DNA from: Conexivisphaerales archaeon
GTDB taxonomy: Archaea > Thermoproteota > Nitrososphaeria > Conexivisphaerales > DTJL01
Direction: 5' to 3'
Length of the DNA stretch: 64,000 nt
Assembly: GCA_038728585.1 (NCBI GenBank)
Contig: JAVYTR010000008.1
Span: 1-64,000 of the forward strand
Under the pieces are notes generated by a model. The model searched no databases. It was not told the DNA's origin and worked only from the letters and a program-made list of their open reading frames with translations. How positions within the stretch are numbered: position 1 is the stretch's first letter; every line of letters begins with the position of its first letter. The translations under genes were made by a program, and so were the position numbers. This document shows, in pieces, positions 60,353-64,000 of this stretch.

Positions 60353-61954
60353 TCACCTCTTTCTCTTCTTTTTCTCCCCTCCTTCTCTAGGTCTTATATC
60401 CAGCTTCACCCCTAGCAGGTCTTCAAGATATTCAACGTTTTCACCCCCTCTACCTATCAGTCTCGGGATTGAATTCTTTCCAACTCTGATTACTGCTCTG
60501 TTTGCTGATACCATTTCAACCTCTGCCTTGGGGTCATAGCTTCTCAATACCTGCATTATCCTTTCTTCAGATTCTCTTCTTTTCTCCTTAACATCGTTGG
60601 ATTCTTCATTTATAGGTACCACAACATTCTCTTCGCCGTATGTGTAGATCTCATACTTCAGCTTCCCAGTCTCGAAATCCTTAACCTCGACAAGAGGTCT
60701 TGCCAAGTCTTCCTCAAACATACCTGTTGGAACCCTTACAACAAGATTGAGTTCAAGAACCTCCTTTATCTGCCCATCCTTGACAAATATAACAGTGTCA
60801 AGGACATGAGGAATCATCCCGAGCTCTATCCTGCCCAGAAACCTCTGTATAGCATCTACAGGAGCGCTGGCATGCACCACACCTACCATTCCTACACCAG
60901 CTAGTCTCATGTCAGCAAATACACCAAAATCCTTCCCTGTCCTCACTTCATCAAATATGGTGTAGTCTGGCCTCACAAGAAGCAGCATTTCTGCTGTTTT
61001 TGCGAAATCCCCTTCCAGCTTTCCGTATTGAGTTATTTCAGGATCAACCTGCAAATCCCTCGGCGACTCCATTGTCTTCACTATCTTCCCCAGGCTAGTG
61101 TAATACTCTGCTATGCTGCTTGCAAGAGTACTTTTGCCTGAACCAGGAGGTCCTGCGATCAGTATCCCTTCAGCCCTCTTGCTGAGCCTTGTTATCAATT
61201 TCTCTGAAAGATGATAATCTGCCAGAGTCAGCTTGACTATCGGTCTGACTATAGTTATTTCAAGTCCATCGCTGAACGGTGGCCTGGCGACTGCAAGGCG
61301 ATAAGCACCAAACTGCGTAACTGTCATGCCTCCCATCTGTATCTCTTCGAAGGCTTCTCTGCTAACCCTAGCAGCTTCGTGCACTTCCTTCTCCATCCGC
61401 TCAAGCTCATCCCTTGTCATCGGTTTCTCATCCAGCTTTACCAGCTTGAACTCTCCAGGCTTACCCCTTTTCGCTAGCGGAGGTACGCCCTCTTTAAGAT
61501 GCACACTCAGCGTTTGTGAATCAAAATACTTCTCGAATTCAAGTCCTGTCAGTTTGACTGATGGTCTTGAATACCTCACCTTTATCCCCTCTGCTTCTGC
61601 CACGAGATACAGAACATAGTCAGCTGTGCATAGAGTCCCTTTGACTTCTCTTGCAACGTTTCTTATTATGGCATCTATCCTCCCACTCCTTGCAAGTTTT
61701 ATGTCCTCCAACGTTGGAGTAGGTCCTCTAAAGTAAAATTGGATACCTTTCCTTTCACACATCTCCCTTAAGCTCTTCAAATGGTCTAGTCCAATGAAGC
61801 CAACATCTACGTTCTTTGAGGCCTGAGCCTGCAGTTCATCGAGCGCAGCCTGAGGTATGCATACTTCGACATCACTCAGTTTGCCTGACTCGATTTCAGG
61901 AAGGATTGCTCCGCTTATCAGAACGCTTGTATCGAGTACTAATATTTCACTCAT
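60353..61954 (-). CDS. PIN-ATPase-KH protein (PINA type)
   Basis: 533 residues: N-terminal PIN domain (LVLDTSVLISG, with DELQAQ, DAIIRNVA, CTADYVL), central type IV secretion-like ATPase with Walker A GPPGSGKST and VRPDYTIFDEVRTG, and a C-terminal KH-type domain (RVGKNSIPRLIGRGGENVEYLEDLLGV) with a Lys/Arg tail. The Sulfolobus relative PINA is a hexameric ATPase that promotes Holliday junction migration. It lies a few kb from the HerA-NurA operon, consistent with repair functions. Confidence 0.92.
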   Translation of the reverse strand: MSEILVLDTSVLISGAILPEIESGKLSDVEVCIPQAALDELQAQASKNVDVGFIGLDHLKSLREMCERKGIQFYFRGPTPTLEDIKLARSGRIDAIIRNVAREVKGTLCTADYVLYLVAEAEGIKVRYSRPSVKLTGLEFEKYFDSQTLSVHLKEGVPPLAKRGKPGEFKLVKLDEKPMTRDELERMEKEVHEAARVSREAFEEIQMGGMTVTQFGAYRLAVARPPFSDGLEITIVRPIVKLTLADYHLSEKLITRLSKRAEGILIAGPPGSGKSTLASSIAEYYTSLGKIVKTMESPRDLQVDPEITQYGKLEGDFAKTAEMLLLVRPDYTIFDEVRTGKDFGVFADMRLAGVGMVGVVHASAPVDAIQRFLGRIELGMIPHVLDTVIFVKDGQIKEVLELNLVVRVPTGMFEEDLARPLVEVKDFETGKLKYEIYTYGEENVVVPINEESNDVKEKRRESEERIMQVLRSYDPKAEVEMVSANRAVIRVGKNSIPRLIGRGGENVEYLEDLLGVKLDIRPREGGEKKKRKR

Positions 61955-62377
61955 TATGTGATGTACGAGCTTAAGAGTAATTATCTGTTTTGTTTATTCT
62001 GCTCTCGAGGAAAGATTGCGCTCGATGTTCATGCCAATCAATGCTGTCAGTTTATCAATTGACTCAATCTGATAAATGGCTCTTCAAACAGTGAAACAAT
62101 GCATATGGTTGTTAGCATACGAAATCGCTTCTTTGCAAACGTCTTTGTCTAGCATCAAAGAATAGGATTGGCATTCAAATTAGTATGTAGAAACTTTATG
62201 CATCATTTCAACCACATTCCTAAATGATGTATAACCGAATGAATGCAGAAACAGCAAGAGGAATTCATCCTTGCTAAGGAATGACAGAAAGATGAATTAA
62301 CCCTGACAGGTAATGGATATCGGCGATGAAGCTAGCTGGTATTTCTGATCCATGATGAGTGACATCAGAGCTGAGCC
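61955..62377. other. Intergenic region, 420 bp
   Basis: Upstream of the PINA gene and downstream of the MMPL gene. No gene or RNA is recognised. AT-rich elements near 61975-61990 may be the PINA promoter. Confidence 0.4.
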
Positions 62378-64000
62378 CTATGCCGTTTGAGAACCCTTTC
62401 TAACCTCCTTTCTGTTTCTCCTTGGGTTTCCGGGCCACCAATTGAGCCTCTTTGCAAGCACCATTATGGCAGGGACGAACATCATCCATACAACAAGCGT
62501 ATCAAGCAATACCCCGAAGGTTAAAGTGAGTCCTATCTGTTGAAGAAGTCTAACCTGAGTCAACACCAGGCCAAAGAAGACAGAACCTAGTATCAGGCCA
62601 AGTGCGACTATCACTCCTCCAGTCGTCTCAGAAGTGACGATAATCGCTTGAGGGTCATCTTTTCCTTTGACAACTTCTTCCCTAACCCTTGTTATCAGAA
62701 AGATGTCATAGTCCATTCCTACTCCAAGCATGGTCGTAACCAGAAAGAGAGGAGCAAAAATGTAAATCGAAAGACCTGAGAAGTGGTAGAATATCAACCA
62801 GACGAGAGCTAATGTCCAGGAGACGCTGCTCAGGATAGTCGCGATAAGCCTGAGCGGGGTGAAGACTGAACGAAGCTGGAAGAATAGTACAACGAATATC
62901 GCAGCTATGAGAACAAGTATTATCTTTGGCAGAACCTGAAAGACGTACTGAAGGACACCGTAAGAGTCGGTAGAGATGCCTCCTACAAGTATTCTGTAGC
63001 CATCACTGTACGAACCTGAAAGAGATTGCTGCATCATATTTGCTTCATTGAGAACTTTGTCAGAGAAAGGATTACCGCTGAAGACCACCTTCATGTATGT
63101 GGTTCTGTTATCAGGACTGAAGTAGTTCATGATCAGCTGAGATATTATCTCTTTCTGTTGCCCCTGCATGGAATTGATTTTCTGGAAAGGTATGCTTTCG
63201 TTGAAAGGGCTGATAGCACTGAATACAGAAGTCACGCCTTGTTCAGCCCTTATCCTGCTTTCGATACTGCTGAGCATTGAAAGAATGCTTACGTTGAAAG
63301 TGTTATTTCCAGTGCTTACAGGAGAGGGCAGCTGGACGACCACATACTCAGGAAGAAGCAGACTTCCGCCAAAATTGTTCGTTATCTGGTCTAATCCCTG
63401 TTTTGCTGGAGTATTTGGTGCTAGCGATAGGAAGTCAATGTTTACAGGTAGGCTGATGGCAAAGATCAAAGATATCATCGTGATGACAACAAGTATTGAT
63501 ACCACGGTCTTTGGATGGGATAAGCTCTTCTTCGTCAGGTTTGATAACCTGCTTGGCGAATTTAAAAACGACCTCCTTGGCCAGAAGACCCTGTTGCCAA
63601 GAATCGACAAGAGAGCTGGGAAAAAGGTGAGCGAAGAGAGGAGTATGACTGTAACTACGATCACGTTTGCAGAGCCAACATCGCTGAAAAGTGGGATGCC
63701 TGATAGAGAGAGTGCAAGGTAAGACATTATTACAGTGAGAGCACTTGTAAAGACAGCTTCTCCAGCCCATCTTGCAGATGTTCTGGCTGCTTCAAACTTG
63801 TCTGACTTCAGCTCCTGTCTGAACCTGTTCATTATCAACACAACGTAGTCCGATGCTAACCCAAGGCCGAGAACGCTTATTATTATAGGGCTGATGTAGC
63901 TCAGCTTTTCTCCCTGAAGATGACCCAGAAATAGGTCTACAAGTGCAAAGCCCACCTCTATTGAGACACCAAACATCACCAGAGGAATGAATGCAGATAT
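62378..64000 (-). CDS. MMPL/RND-family transporter (N-terminus outside window)
   Basis: The frame stays open to the window edge, so this is the C-terminal 540 or so residues of a longer protein. Two blocks of membrane helices flank an extracytoplasmic loop. The first block has LGLASDYVVLIMNRFRQEL, the second GVGMDYDIFLITRVREEV, the duplicated Asp-Tyr helix of MMPL proton-driven exporters. Archaeal members may move lipids or other apolar compounds. The tail is basic (RRNRKEVRKGSQ). Confidence 0.88.
   Translation of the reverse strand: MSAFIPLVMFGVSIEVGFALVDLFLGHLQGEKLSYISPIIISVLGLGLASDYVVLIMNRFRQELKSDKFEAARTSARWAGEAVFTSALTVIMSYLALSLSGIPLFSDVGSANVIVVTVILLSSLTFFPALLSILGNRVFWPRRSFLNSPSRLSNLTKKSLSHPKTVVSILVVITMISLIFAISLPVNIDFLSLAPNTPAKQGLDQITNNFGGSLLLPEYVVVQLPSPVSTGNNTFNVSILSMLSSIESRIRAEQGVTSVFSAISPFNESIPFQKINSMQGQQKEIISQLIMNYFSPDNRTTYMKVVFSGNPFSDKVLNEANMMQQSLSGSYSDGYRILVGGISTDSYGVLQYVFQVLPKIILVLIAAIFVVLFFQLRSVFTPLRLIATILSSVSWTLALVWLIFYHFSGLSIYIFAPLFLVTTMLGVGMDYDIFLITRVREEVVKGKDDPQAIIVTSETTGGVIVALGLILGSVFFGLVLTQVRLLQQIGLTLTFGVLLDTLVVWMMFVPAIMVLAKRLNWWPGNPRRNRKEVRKGSQTA

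Overview
The window reads as a gene-dense chromosomal segment of an archaeon. The HerA-NurA-Mre11-Rad50 operon, a PIN-ATPase-KH protein (PINA type), archaeal winged-helix regulators, a TFB-like cyclin-fold regulator and TATA boxes about 26 nt upstream of ATG or TTG starts all support this. The gene set (class III cyclase with TPRs, fused crotonase/3-hydroxyacyl-CoA dehydrogenase, haem O synthase, sedolisin, two large membrane-anchored surface proteins) best fits a heterotrophic, probably acid-adapted and oxygen-using member of the Nitrososphaerota (Thaumarchaeota) lineage. That placement is inference; no rRNA or tRNA gene is present to confirm it.

Layout. 0-5 kb: 3' part of an NAD synthetase split by a mini-intein, a double winged-helix regulator, a tiny hydrophobic peptide with a perfect ribosome binding site, a secreted anchored protein, a C2H2 zinc-finger mini-protein and a membrane-bound ArsR-like regulator. 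5-13 kb: minus-strand metabolic block with thiolase plus hydratase/dehydrogenase (fatty acid or C4 acyl-CoA metabolism), a sodium/solute symporter with its DUF3311 partner, rhomboid protease and Kbl. 13-25 kb: DEAD-box helicase, Tdh (pairs with Kbl in threonine breakdown), PAP2 phosphatase, RDD protein, TFB-like regulator, a TIG-domain surface protein with coiled-coil stalk, and a molybdate/tungstate ABC transporter divergent from a ModE-like regulator. 25-38 kb: giant sedolisin, acyl-CoA dehydrogenase, CoxG-like protein, a serine-recombinase-fold protein lacking its nucleophile, a response regulator, Sua5, a second NurA-like protein and an MBL hydrolase. 38-50 kb: a class III nucleotide cyclase with TolB-like and TPR regions followed by a papain-like protease; a tyrosine phosphatase, L-asparaginase, a cyclic-nucleotide-binding protein, a zincin, a CBS protein, a HEAT protein matching one half of deoxyhypusine hydroxylase, and two toxin-antitoxin-like pairs. 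50-64 kb: haem O synthase, the Rad50/Mre11/HerA/NurA operon, a haem-oxygenase-like (putative diiron) protein divergent from an MFS transporter, PINA and a truncated MMPL/RND transporter.

The most interesting signals are: a 169-residue HEAT protein with two His-Glu motifs 32 residues apart, like a single half of eukaryotic deoxyhypusine hydroxylase; a cyclase plus a cyclic-nucleotide-binding protein, suggesting an archaeal cAMP circuit; the NadE intein; an apparent CTG start for Rad50; a serine-recombinase fold with Asn in place of the catalytic Ser; and palindromes placed on TATA boxes of several accessory genes.

All function calls rest on motif reading by eye. No database search, structure prediction or expression data were available.
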